A stretch of 5,995 bases of DNA. It comes from JAFANK01 sp036741695. Its GTDB lineage: Bacteria > Vulcanimicrobiota > Vulcanimicrobiia > Eremiobacterales > Eremiobacteraceae. Under the pieces are notes generated by a model. It was not told where the DNA came from. It did no database searches and saw only the letters and a list, made by a program, of their open reading frames with translations. The stretch covers positions 1 through 5,995 of the forward strand of contig DAINRU010000055.1 of NCBI GenBank assembly GCA_036741695.1, given 5' to 3'. Position 1 is the first letter of the stretch; every line of letters starts with the position of its first letter. Of the stretch, positions 1 through 5,117 are shown in pieces. The position numbers and the translations under genes were made by a program.

Positions 1-3
1 GCA

Positions 4-35
4 GGGAGCGGCACCGTGATGGCGCCGCTCCCTTC
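4..35 (+). terminator. Intrinsic terminator-like hairpin upstream of the peptide locus
   Basis: A perfect 9-bp stem pairs GGGAGCGGC (4-12) with GCCGCTCCC (24-32). The stem can be extended inside by two more G-C pairs around the loop GTGAT, and the 3' side is followed by TTCGTGTT. The stem is strong but the T-run is broken, so this is a moderate terminator candidate. It probably ends a gene lying to the left of the window and separates it from the peptide locus. The near symmetry of the stem means it could also serve a converging transcript. Confidence 0.6.
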
Positions 36-195
36 GTGTTAGCGCTATCGGTGGGATCTCGACCCGGCGAAGCTAAAATAGCCAGTCAAGACTCCCAAGC
101 CAAACATGCTCCAGAAGCCCAACGAGCGCTTGCGGCGGCATTTTTTATTAAGTCCTTTCTCTCAGGGAGCGTCTGTCGCCCACAGGCAAGTTTGA

Positions 196-218
196 GCGCA
201 CGCGCGGGAATCGTGCGC
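196..218. repeat. 7-bp inverted repeat before the precursor gene
   Basis: GCGCACG (196-202) and CGTGCGC (212-218) are exact reverse complements separated by 9 bases. The repeat lies about 45 bases upstream of the precursor ribosome binding site and has no T-run. It could be an operator or a hairpin in the 5' untranslated region. GC-rich DNA produces such repeats by chance, so the function is unproven. Confidence 0.3.
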
Positions 219-255
219 GGCCGACGCGATGAGGCGCCGTCTCCAAAGAAAGCCT

Positions 256-260
256 AGGAG
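256..260 (+). promoter_or_regulatory. Ribosome binding site deciding the precursor start
   Basis: AGGAG at 256-260 is the cleanest Shine-Dalgarno sequence in this part of the window. Two in-frame ATG codons follow, at 264 and 270. Spacing is 3 bases to the first and 9 bases to the second, so the ATG at 270 is the better start. Confidence 0.65.
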
Positions 261-269
261 AACATGCCC

Positions 270-377
270 ATGTACACCGCACCCAAGCTCGTCGCGTCGT
301 TAGACGCGGCGTTGGTCTTGTCGGAAGCTCTTGGTGCGCCCGAATGCCCAAGTTTCTTCCCGACCTGCAAGGACTAG
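270..377 (+). CDS. Putative RiPP precursor peptide with a lasso-type leader (YxxPxL)
   Basis: A 35-residue peptide (37 if the ATG at 264 is used) with a well-spaced AGGAG. Residues 2-7 read YTAPKL, an exact match to the Y-x-x-P-x-L motif that the PqqD-like B1 protein recognises in lasso-peptide leaders. Residues 8-21 are an alanine- and leucine-rich, probably helical stretch. The C-terminal part, ECPSFFPTCKD (residues 25-35), has two cysteines, two prolines and two phenylalanines, as expected for a constrained core. The usual leader threonine at -2 is not evident, and the C-terminus is Asp, not Ser. Glu25 is 8 residues from Ser18 and 9 from Leu17 (counting inclusively), which would fit a lasso macrolactam, but the cleavage site is unknown. 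A terminator follows 39 bases downstream, then kinase, peptidase-nucleotidyltransferase and PqqD genes. What is seen is the motif, size, ribosome binding site and position. The role as precursor is inferred. Confidence 0.65.
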   Translation: MYTAPKLVASLDAALVLSEALGAPECPSFFPTCKD

Positions 378-416
378 CACGCGCAACGACGGGCGATCCC
401 GGCAAGGGACGCACAG

Positions 417-453
417 GGGAGAGGGTGCATCGCGCCCGGCTCCCTTGTTTTTT
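417..453 (+). terminator. Intrinsic terminator or attenuator behind the precursor gene
   Basis: A hairpin forms between 417-428 and 432-444. Five outer pairs (GGGAG with CTCCC) and six inner pairs (GGGTGC with GCGCCC, one G-U) are separated by a small internal loop, and the terminal loop has three bases. TTGTTTTTT follows at once (445-453). This is the best intrinsic terminator in the window. Placed after the precursor and before the enzymes on the same strand, it would leave most transcripts carrying only the precursor, with read-through supplying smaller amounts of enzyme message. This arrangement is common in RiPP loci. Confidence 0.75.
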
Positions 454-710
454 GTGTTGTAATATGCGATGCGGGTGGAGCAGCCAAGCGAGGGTCTTTT
501 GGACCAATCAGGGCCCCGAAATGCCGTTAGGAGACCGCCACGCTCCCAGGAACATTATAAGCGGATACCGGGGGTTAGTAAGCCCGGTTCCGAGCGCGAT
601 GAGGCGTTCTCTTCCCCGTTATAGGATCAGCAAGCGTTGACGTGAGGGAATGAGCGGCCGCCATCATCGGACCGCTCCTTGCCTATGCTCTGCTGGGATG
701 GGAAGGCGCC
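454..710 (+). other. Spacer between precursor terminator and enzyme genes
   Basis: These 257 bases carry no convincing gene. They contain an AT-rich spot (CATTATAAG, 553-561) without a good -35 partner, and a 6-bp inverted repeat ACCGGG/CCCGGT (567-572 and 583-588). An AGGAGA at 530-534 has no start codon at a workable distance. The last 57 bases (654-710) are open in the frame of the first kinase, with coding-like base use and a hydrophobic translation. The true kinase start may therefore lie upstream of 711, with a TGA at 651-653 blocking any further extension. Confidence 0.4.
567..588. repeat. 6-bp inverted repeat in the spacer
   Basis: ACCGGG (567-572) and CCCGGT (583-588) are exact reverse complements around a 10-base loop. 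No T-run follows, so it is not a standard terminator. It could be an operator for an internal promoter or a chance repeat. Confidence 0.25.
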
Positions 711-1613
711 TTGCTCGCACGTCCGCAACCGCTCGCACACACAGACGGCCTTCACGCCGCTGCGTTCACCACGCTCGAACGGCGTCTGATCGTGCACAGC
801 GACGCGCCTGAAGTCTTGGAGTATCTGTGCTCGGCATATCGCCGCGTGCGCGTGCCGCTTCCCGCAGACGGCGACGACGCCGATGTCGATCGCGGACACA
901 TCCTCGCCAACAACGGCGCAGACTGGTTGGTCTTCAACGGCGAGCCCGTCGTGTATCCGGAAGACAAGCCGTCGACGCACTTCCGGCTGGCGTTCTATGG
1001 TTCGAGCAAGCTCATCCGCCTGAGCTTCCGCCGCAATGATGCCTGGCATTCGCTGTACGCCGCCGCGCTGCGCTTGGGCGACAAGGCGATCGTGGTGTCG
1101 GCGCAGTCGGGCATCGGCAAGACGACACTGGCGCTCGAGCTCATGGCCAGGGGCGCGGGTCTCTTCAGCGATGAATTCGTCTTCATCCGCAAGTCGGACA
1201 GAACGGTGTTCGGGTTGCCGCGCGCGCTGCTCATCCGCGAGCGCACGCTGTCGGTCTTTTCCGATCCGCGCCTGAAGGCGGTCTGTGATGCTTCACCTCC
1301 GCGGGTGCCGCACGGCGATCCGGTATGGGACAATATCGATCCTGGAGACGTCTTCGGCGATCGTGTCTTCGCGCAGCCGGCACCGCTGGCCGCCGCGATC
1401 ATGCTCGAACGGAGTCCAGGCGCGCAGGCGACGGTGGAGCACGTCCCCGCAGGCCTGGCCGCAGCTGATTTCACCAAACGCATCAACCTGGAGCTCGATC
1501 CCTTTGACCGGCTGGCGAGCGCTGCCCTCATGCTGTCCGGTATTCCCTGTTACCGGGTCAGCGCGAGCTCGCCGGCGAGCGCAGCGGATGCAATCGAGGC
1601 ACTGCTGCGATGA
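711..1613 (+). CDS. HPr kinase-like P-loop protein, first copy (lasso-type kinase family)
   Basis: A 300-residue protein related to the HPr kinase/phosphorylase C-terminal domain. Relatives in lasso loci phosphorylate serine in the peptide, as in paeninodin. Residues 20-110 form the less conserved N-terminal region. The P-loop is at 130-139 (SAQSGIGKTT, Lys137), followed by ARGAGLFSDEFVFI (146-159), where Asp154-Glu155 stand where HPr kinase has its Asp pair. The histidine that normally lies 15 residues before the P-loop is replaced by Tyr116 (SLYAAAL), which sets this copy apart from the next gene. The start is uncertain. TTG at 711 has GGGAAGG four bases upstream, no ATG or GTG lies between it and the stop at 651, and the open frame 654-710 looks coding. 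The stop overlaps the next start as ATGA. It could be a peptide kinase, another nucleotide-dependent modifier, or a partner subunit that has lost activity. Confidence 0.8.
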   Translation: MLARPQPLAHTDGLHAAAFTTLERRLIVHSDAPEVLEYLCSAYRRVRVPLPADGDDADVDRGHILANNGADWLVFNGEPVVYPEDKPSTHFRLAFYGSSKLIRLSFRRNDAWHSLYAAALRLGDKAIVVSAQSGIGKTTLALELMARGAGLFSDEFVFIRKSDRTVFGLPRALLIRERTLSVFSDPRLKAVCDASPPRVPHGDPVWDNIDPGDVFGDRVFAQPAPLAAAIMLERSPGAQATVEHVPAGLAAADFTKRINLELDPFDRLASAALMLSGIPCYRVSASSPASAADAIEALLR

Positions 1614-2566
1614 CCTTGGTCACAGCCCGCGAGCTCGTCGAGATCGAGCTCGACACAGCCCAGCGCCAGATGCTCTTTGCGCGTGCTCGCCATGTCGTGA
1701 CCATGGAATGGTTCGGCCGCTGCATCGCTGCCTGCTTCGACGAGGAGGCGGCGGCGGAGTCGTTCCGCAGTCGCTATCAAAGCTTTCTCAAGCCGGGGAC
1801 GCCACAGCTTTGGAGCTGTGCGCTGCGTCATGGAAACGATGCTGGCGAACCGGTCTTTTGGACGGAGCCAGGCCCCGCGTATCGATATCCGTCTCCGCTG
1901 CGCGGCGGGCACGTCATCTCGTTTCTCGCCGATGCGGTGACGCACCGCGCGTTTTTCGACATCAACGGTGAGCTCGTATCGTTCCATGCGGCGGCCGTCC
2001 GCATCGGCGATACCGCTGCGGCGATCTCCGCGATCTCGACCGGTGGCAAGTCGACGACCGCGCTTGCGTGTTCCCGCCGCGGCATGGACCTCTATACCGA
2101 CGAGCGCTGCGTGCTCAAAGGCGGGATGGTGCAAGCGTTTCCGCGAGCGATCAACGTCCGCAAAGGCGGCCTGGAGCTCCTGACGTCCGAAGAGATCCCC
2201 GGCGACGGCGGCATCGGCAGGCGCCTGCTCGCGCATGAAGGCGCCGACTGGGAGTCCGCCTCGTTTTCCGAGGTGCTCGGCGAGCGGCCAATGCCAGCTC
2301 CAGCCAAGCTCGAAGCTATCTTCTTCATCGAGGGCCGGGGCGGGGTCGCTCGCACCGCTCCTTTGGCGCTCGACGATGCGATCGTGCGTCTGCTGACGGC
2401 AGGGTTGTGCGGCCCACAAGCGGGGCTCGACCGCGTCGCCACCGCGACCGCGATCTGCCACCAGGCGCGCGTCTATGCCCTCACGCTGGGAACGCCGGAC
2501 GACACCGCTTTGCTGATCGCTGCGACGACGCGACGTGCCAGGCCGCTCGTGGCGGTGGGGACGTGA
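1610..2566 (+). CDS. HPr kinase-like P-loop protein, second copy
   Basis: A 318-residue protein of the same broad fold as its upstream neighbour but strongly diverged, so this is not a recent tandem duplication. The core begins with GELVSFHAAAVRIGD (120-134), where His126 occupies the catalytic histidine position. The P-loop follows at 140-150 (SAISTGGKSTT, Lys147), 15 residues after the histidine as in HPr kinase. Asp164-Glu165 in DLYTDERCVL sit 23 residues after the P-loop start, at the place of the HPr-kinase Asp pair. About 105 residues precede the kinase core and about 150 follow it. The ATG overlaps the previous stop by four bases, and GAGG (1596-1599) lies ten bases upstream, so translation is probably coupled. 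The likely role is ATP-dependent modification of the locus's peptide. The substrate is unknown. All three key positions are kept, so I consider this copy the more likely active kinase. Confidence 0.82.
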   Translation: MTLVTARELVEIELDTAQRQMLFARARHVVTMEWFGRCIAACFDEEAAAESFRSRYQSFLKPGTPQLWSCALRHGNDAGEPVFWTEPGPAYRYPSPLRGGHVISFLADAVTHRAFFDINGELVSFHAAAVRIGDTAAAISAISTGGKSTTALACSRRGMDLYTDERCVLKGGMVQAFPRAINVRKGGLELLTSEEIPGDGGIGRRLLAHEGADWESASFSEVLGERPMPAPAKLEAIFFIEGRGGVARTAPLALDDAIVRLLTAGLCGPQAGLDRVATATAICHQARVYALTLGTPDDTALLIAATTRRARPLVAVGT

Positions 2567-4158
2567 TGGTCGTCGAGGAGCGTGCGGTCGACGCTACGAG
2601 GACGCTCGAAGTCGTCAGGCTGCTGGCTGGTTCGAGCGGGGCGCCGCGCGTCGCGATGCGTGGTTCGAGCATGATGCCGCTCTTGCACGAGCCCATGGTG
2701 CTCGCGCTTGGACCCTTACGTGGCGATGGGTGCGTCGGCGATATCGTGGTCTTCGAGCGAGATGGGCAGCTCGTCGCTCACCGCATCACCCGCGTGCGAG
2801 GTGGCGTAATCCAGACCTGCGGCGACGCCGTCCCCTGGTCGCCTGAGTATCCGCAAGCGTCCTCCATCGTCGGCAAGGTCGTCGCAGTCATGGCTCATGA
2901 TGGTCCGGATGCCGTGCGCATCGACATGCCGAGTTTTTGGCGGCGCGGACTCTACACGGCGCGACTGCGCGGCCTGCGTGCCGTGCCGTTCCGCGTGCGC
3001 TCTCTCGGACTACGCATGGTGAGAGCGCTTCCTTGGTTTCGTCCGCGCCCGTACGTCGCACTCGTACAGGCCATGTCCGCCGCGGTGCGCAGCGACAAAG
3101 CCGCATTTGAAAGGGCGCTGCGTGGCGGCGACTGGGGCGCCATCGCAAGTGCTGCTCGCCGCCACGGATGCTCGGCGACGCTTGTGGAGACGGCTACCCG
3201 TTTGGGGAGCACGACGTCTGCAGCCCAGTACCTGCGCCGGTCGCTCCAGCCGGTAGGGCGTAGCGTCGTGCTGCGCGGGATCGCGGTGCGGGCGCAGGTC
3301 ATCGCGGTCGCCTCGTGCCTTGGCGCCGCGGGCATCCCCTTCGCATTGCTCAAAGGTGCCGCTCGGCTGTACCGCGACGAACCGGATGCCGTGCTGCACG
3401 CGAGCTCCGATCTGGATATCTTGGTCCCCGCAGCAGATCTCGAGGGGGCGTCGCAAGCGCTGCGCGACCAGGGGTACTACGAACGAGCCGACGAGCGCCG
3501 CCAGCGTAACTACCGCGAACACCATCACCACGCCGCACCGCTCTTCCCCCCGACTCCAGGCTGCGCGATCGAGTTGCACGTCGCCCTCGCGCCGCCGGGT
3601 AACCTCTCTATCCCGCTTGACTGGCAAGCGCTCCAACCGCACATGGCAGAAGCAGACGGACCGGCGGGCGCGGTGCGCGTGCTGGGAAACGTCGCAACCG
3701 CGCTGCATTACGCGGTGCACTCGATCGGGTTGTATCGTCTGCGCGACAGCGTGCTCCTGGGCCGCGCCCTGCGCGCCCTCTCCAAAGCAGATCTCGACGC
3801 TCTGCGAGTCATCATCAAGCAAGAGCGCTACGATGCCATCCGTCTTGACGCCGCCGTGGCTCTGGCCGCGCGCATGGCCGGGACCGCGTGGCCGGTGAGC
3901 GGACCGGTCGAGGAGTACTTGCGCTGGTCGATCCGCCGCGAAGATGTTCCGCTCTATTTCGCCCAGCGCAGCCAGCTCGCCGAGGGCTGGTACGGTAGCG
4001 GCCGCCGCATGACGCCGTTGCTCTTGCGGCTCGTCGATCCGCGCTCGCAGATCGGCGCGGATCCCGGCGGCAAGCCCACGCTGGTCGCCGCGGCCGGGCG
4101 CATCATGGCTGGCACCTGCGCGTATCTGTACGCTTTGGCGATGAGGGCCGCGGCGTGA
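2566..4158 (+). CDS. Fusion of S24/S26 peptidase-like domain and PF14907-type nucleotidyltransferase
   Basis: A 530-residue two-domain protein. Residues 25-112 resemble the signal-peptidase/S26 fold: MRGSSMMPLL (31-40) with likely nucleophile Ser35, GDIVVF (58-63), VAHRI (70-74) with His72 as in the Ser-His (SipW/Sec11-like) type, and CGDAVP (85-90). No membrane segment precedes it, so it is probably cytosolic. A basic linker (about 125-165) leads to the nucleotidyltransferase: LLKGAARLY (261-269), SSDLDILVP (280-288) with Asp282 and Asp284 as likely metal ligands, EHHHHAAPL (318-326) and IELHVAL (335-341). Such nucleotidyltransferases accompany kinases in lasso and other HPr-kinase-related peptide loci, and their exact reaction is not settled. 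The start is ATG 2566, with GGTGGGG five bases upstream and a one-base overlap with the previous stop (TGATG). An in-frame GTG at 2563 is the alternative. The open frame extends further left, but that part overlaps the kinase gene and reads as out-of-frame sequence. Confidence 0.82.
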   Translation: MVVEERAVDATRTLEVVRLLAGSSGAPRVAMRGSSMMPLLHEPMVLALGPLRGDGCVGDIVVFERDGQLVAHRITRVRGGVIQTCGDAVPWSPEYPQASSIVGKVVAVMAHDGPDAVRIDMPSFWRRGLYTARLRGLRAVPFRVRSLGLRMVRALPWFRPRPYVALVQAMSAAVRSDKAAFERALRGGDWGAIASAARRHGCSATLVETATRLGSTTSAAQYLRRSLQPVGRSVVLRGIAVRAQVIAVASCLGAAGIPFALLKGAARLYRDEPDAVLHASSDLDILVPAADLEGASQALRDQGYYERADERRQRNYREHHHHAAPLFPPTPGCAIELHVALAPPGNLSIPLDWQALQPHMAEADGPAGAVRVLGNVATALHYAVHSIGLYRLRDSVLLGRALRALSKADLDALRVIIKQERYDAIRLDAAVALAARMAGTAWPVSGPVEEYLRWSIRREDVPLYFAQRSQLAEGWYGSGRRMTPLLLRLVDPRSQIGADPGGKPTLVAAAGRIMAGTCAYLYALAMRAAA

Positions 4159-4369
4159 AGGTCACTGGGACGATTGAGAGGGCCAGCATCACGTCCTCTC
4201 CCAGCGTGTGGAGCAGGCGGGGCTCGGAGGTTTGCTCTTCCCAGTCAGCAAACTGCCGCTTGCGCTGTACTACATGTCGTGGATGTCGCCTATCACCCAC
4301 GAGTTTAACGGCATTCGCACAGCGGTCAGCGGAGCGACCGTCGCACACCTCGACGGAGAATTGACGACG
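4155..4369 (+). other. Frame-conflict region before the PqqD gene; possible frameshifted N-terminal part
   Basis: A GTG at 4155 overlaps the previous stop as GTGA and has GAGGG seven bases upstream, the same coupling style as the other genes. Its frame ends at 4364 (69 residues, five Cys), but after about 4230 its codon use is poor: 24 of 43 third positions are G or C by my count. The frame leading into the PqqD gene, open from 4178, looks coding: 41 of 54 third positions are G or C between 4208 and 4369. It gives a hydrophobic segment (LLFPVSKLPLALYYMSWM) but has no well-placed ribosome binding site. The simplest reading is that the gene starts at GTG 4155 and changes frame near the GTGTG at 4206-4210, by sequencing error or mutation. 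A small separate Cys-rich peptide is the alternative. Confidence 0.45.
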
Positions 4370-4630
4370 ATGGACTGTCCTCGCAAATCAGGCGATCTCG
4401 ACATCCGCACCGTCGGAGAAGAAGTGCTCGTGCACCATCCGGCGACGCAGAAAGTGCACATCCTCAACCGCACCGCTGGCCAAATCCTCGAGATGTGCGA
4501 TGGCCACAACACGCAGGAGCAGATCGTGACCACCATCTGCGATGAGACAGGCGCCGATCGAGATGCCGTAGCTCGAGACGTCGCCGCGATGGTCGACGAG
4601 TTCGCCAAGCTCGGGCTCGTCACGCCCTGA
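4370..4630 (+). CDS. PqqD-like peptide-binding protein (RiPP recognition element, lasso B1 type)
   Basis: 86 residues from ATG 4370, the usual length of a stand-alone PqqD-fold protein. The family pattern is clear: a first beta strand around DIRTVGEEVLVHHP (residues 9-22), then KVHILNRTAGQILEMCDG (25-42) with the hallmark LN.TA..I.E..DG, an amphipathic helix TQEQIVTTI (45-53), and DVAAMVDEFAKLGLV (70-84). PqqD-fold proteins grip the leader of a RiPP precursor by pairing it with their beta sheet. In lasso systems they bind Y-x-x-P-x-L, the motif carried by the small peptide at 270-377. GGAG (4355-4358) lies eleven bases upstream of the ATG. The frame stays open to the left with coding-like codon use, and a GTG at 4208 would give 140 residues, so an N-terminal extension or an upstream frameshift is possible. 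This is the last gene before the assembly gap. Confidence 0.85.
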   Translation: MDCPRKSGDLDIRTVGEEVLVHHPATQKVHILNRTAGQILEMCDGHNTQEQIVTTICDETGADRDAVARDVAAMVDEFAKLGLVTP

Positions 4631-4643
4631 CGCACGAGTAGCC

Positions 4644-4743
4644 NNNNNNNNNNNNNNNNNNNNNNNNNNNNNNNNNNNNNNNNNNNNNNNNNNNNNNNNN
4701 NNNNNNNNNNNNNNNNNNNNNNNNNNNNNNNNNNNNNNNNNNN
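4644..4743. other. Assembly gap (100 N)
   Basis: A run of exactly 100 N, the conventional filler for a scaffold gap of unknown length. It begins 13 bases after the PqqD stop and cuts the PEBP gene on its right. The missing PEBP C-terminal part alone should need about 200-280 bases, so the true distance is probably greater than shown. Any reading frame drawn across it is artificial. Confidence 0.98.
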
Positions 4744-5030
4744 GTCGCCGGGATGTTGAACACGATCCAGTGCCACCAGCCCTGACCCGAGCGCGCGTCA
4801 GGATCGAACATCGTCAACGCGAAGGCCTTGGTCTCCGGCGGAGCGCCATCCCACGCCACCTCCGGCGACGTGTTGCGCCCGTCGCAGCCGTACCCCGAGT
4901 ACGCGTACACGTGCGGAATCGCTGCACCGGCTTTGAATGCCGAGCTCGTGATGGTGAACTCCGGGCTTTGCGCCTGTGCTACCAGGACGACACACGCGAT
5001 GAGCGCGGCTGTGAGAGCTGTCTGCATCAT
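4744..5030 (-). CDS. PEBP/YbhB-YbcL family protein, secreted, C-terminal part lost in the gap
   Basis: 95 codons of a phosphatidylethanolamine-binding-protein-like protein. ATG codons at 5030 and 5027 both lead into a signal peptide with a leucine/valine/alanine core (residues 4-18), ending AQAQ before SPEF, so export to the periplasm or cell surface is likely. The mature part shows FTITSSAFKAGAAIP (25-39), CDGRNTSPEVAWDGAP (49-64), FDPDARSG (75-82) and WWHWIVFNIPA (85-95), which are the family's ligand-pocket motifs (DPD, HW, NIPA). YbhB-type proteins are about 160-180 residues, so some 70-90 residues fall in the gap. A GTG at 5072 would add 14 residues before the signal peptide and is less likely. 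No good ribosome binding site is seen before 5030. Bacterial PEBP function is poorly defined. It faces away from the next gene and shows no link to the peptide locus. Confidence 0.88.
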
Positions 5031-5117
5031 GGGTATCCCGTTATCGCAGGAGAAGGGACGAACCTTCCGCACCCGAGTAGCGGGTGCCGCGCTGCCGTGC
5101 CGGAAACGGAGTTGATC
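5031..5117. promoter_or_regulatory. Divergent intergenic region with a small hairpin
   Basis: These 87 bases separate two divergently transcribed genes and should contain promoters for both. A 7-bp inverted repeat, GCACCCG/CGGGTGC (5069-5075 and 5081-5087) with loop AGTAG, lies near the middle and could be an operator or a 5' untranslated hairpin. No clear -35/-10 pair stands out. GGAG at 5108-5111 is the ribosome binding site for the + strand gene. Confidence 0.4.

Larger units (their letters stand above)
36..263 (+). promoter_or_regulatory. Leader region of the precursor gene (no gene seen)
   Basis: These 228 bases hold no convincing coding region. They should carry the promoter and 5' untranslated region of the precursor gene. 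Visible elements are an AT-rich stretch with six T (141-146) followed by ATTAAG, a perfect 7-bp inverted repeat (GCGCACG at 196-202, CGTGCGC at 212-218), and a clear Shine-Dalgarno sequence AGGAG at 256-260. I find no -35/-10 pair that matches the sigma-70 consensus well at 16-18 bp spacing, so I do not place a promoter. The assignment as a regulatory region is inferred from position. Confidence 0.35.

Noticed and set aside
51..79. Promoter candidate with -10 TAAAAT (74-79)
   Set aside because: The -10 is good but no acceptable -35 lies 16-18 bases upstream (best match three of six), so I do not call it.
36..257. 73-codon frame from GTG 36
   Set aside because: It starts in the tail of the upstream terminator with no ribosome binding site, its composition does not look coding, and it ends inside the precursor's Shine-Dalgarno region.
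344..640. 98-codon frame overlapping the precursor end and the terminator
   Set aside because: It runs through the strong terminator hairpin, has no ribosome binding site and shows no family pattern.
685..789. Small 34-residue frame starting MLCWDGKAPC as a second precursor
   Set aside because: No Shine-Dalgarno at a proper distance, no YxxPxL leader, and it overlaps the kinase frame.
1567..1580. Perfect 14-bp palindrome GCTCGCCGGCGAGC
   Set aside because: It lies inside the first kinase's coding sequence (Ser/Ala-rich tail) and is readily explained by GC-rich codon use.
1550..2461. 303-codon antisense frame opposite the two kinase genes
   Set aside because: It is a long shadow frame caused by high GC; the translation is arginine-rich and featureless, while the + strand shows clear domain motifs.
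2407..2565. N-terminal extension of the peptidase-nucleotidyltransferase from ATG 2407
   Set aside because: It overlaps 160 bases of the second kinase and gives an Arg/Pro-rich out-of-frame sequence; ATG 2566 has a ribosome binding site and a coupled overlap.
3010..3822. 270-codon antisense frame opposite the nucleotidyltransferase
   Set aside because: It is a shadow of the PF14907-type domain, whose conserved motifs are on the + strand.
4629..5080. Similar short strings GCACGAGTAGC (before the gap) and GCACCCGAGTAGC (5069-5081) as a repeat at the gap
   Set aside because: The match is too short and imperfect to support a repeat or a misassembly on its own.
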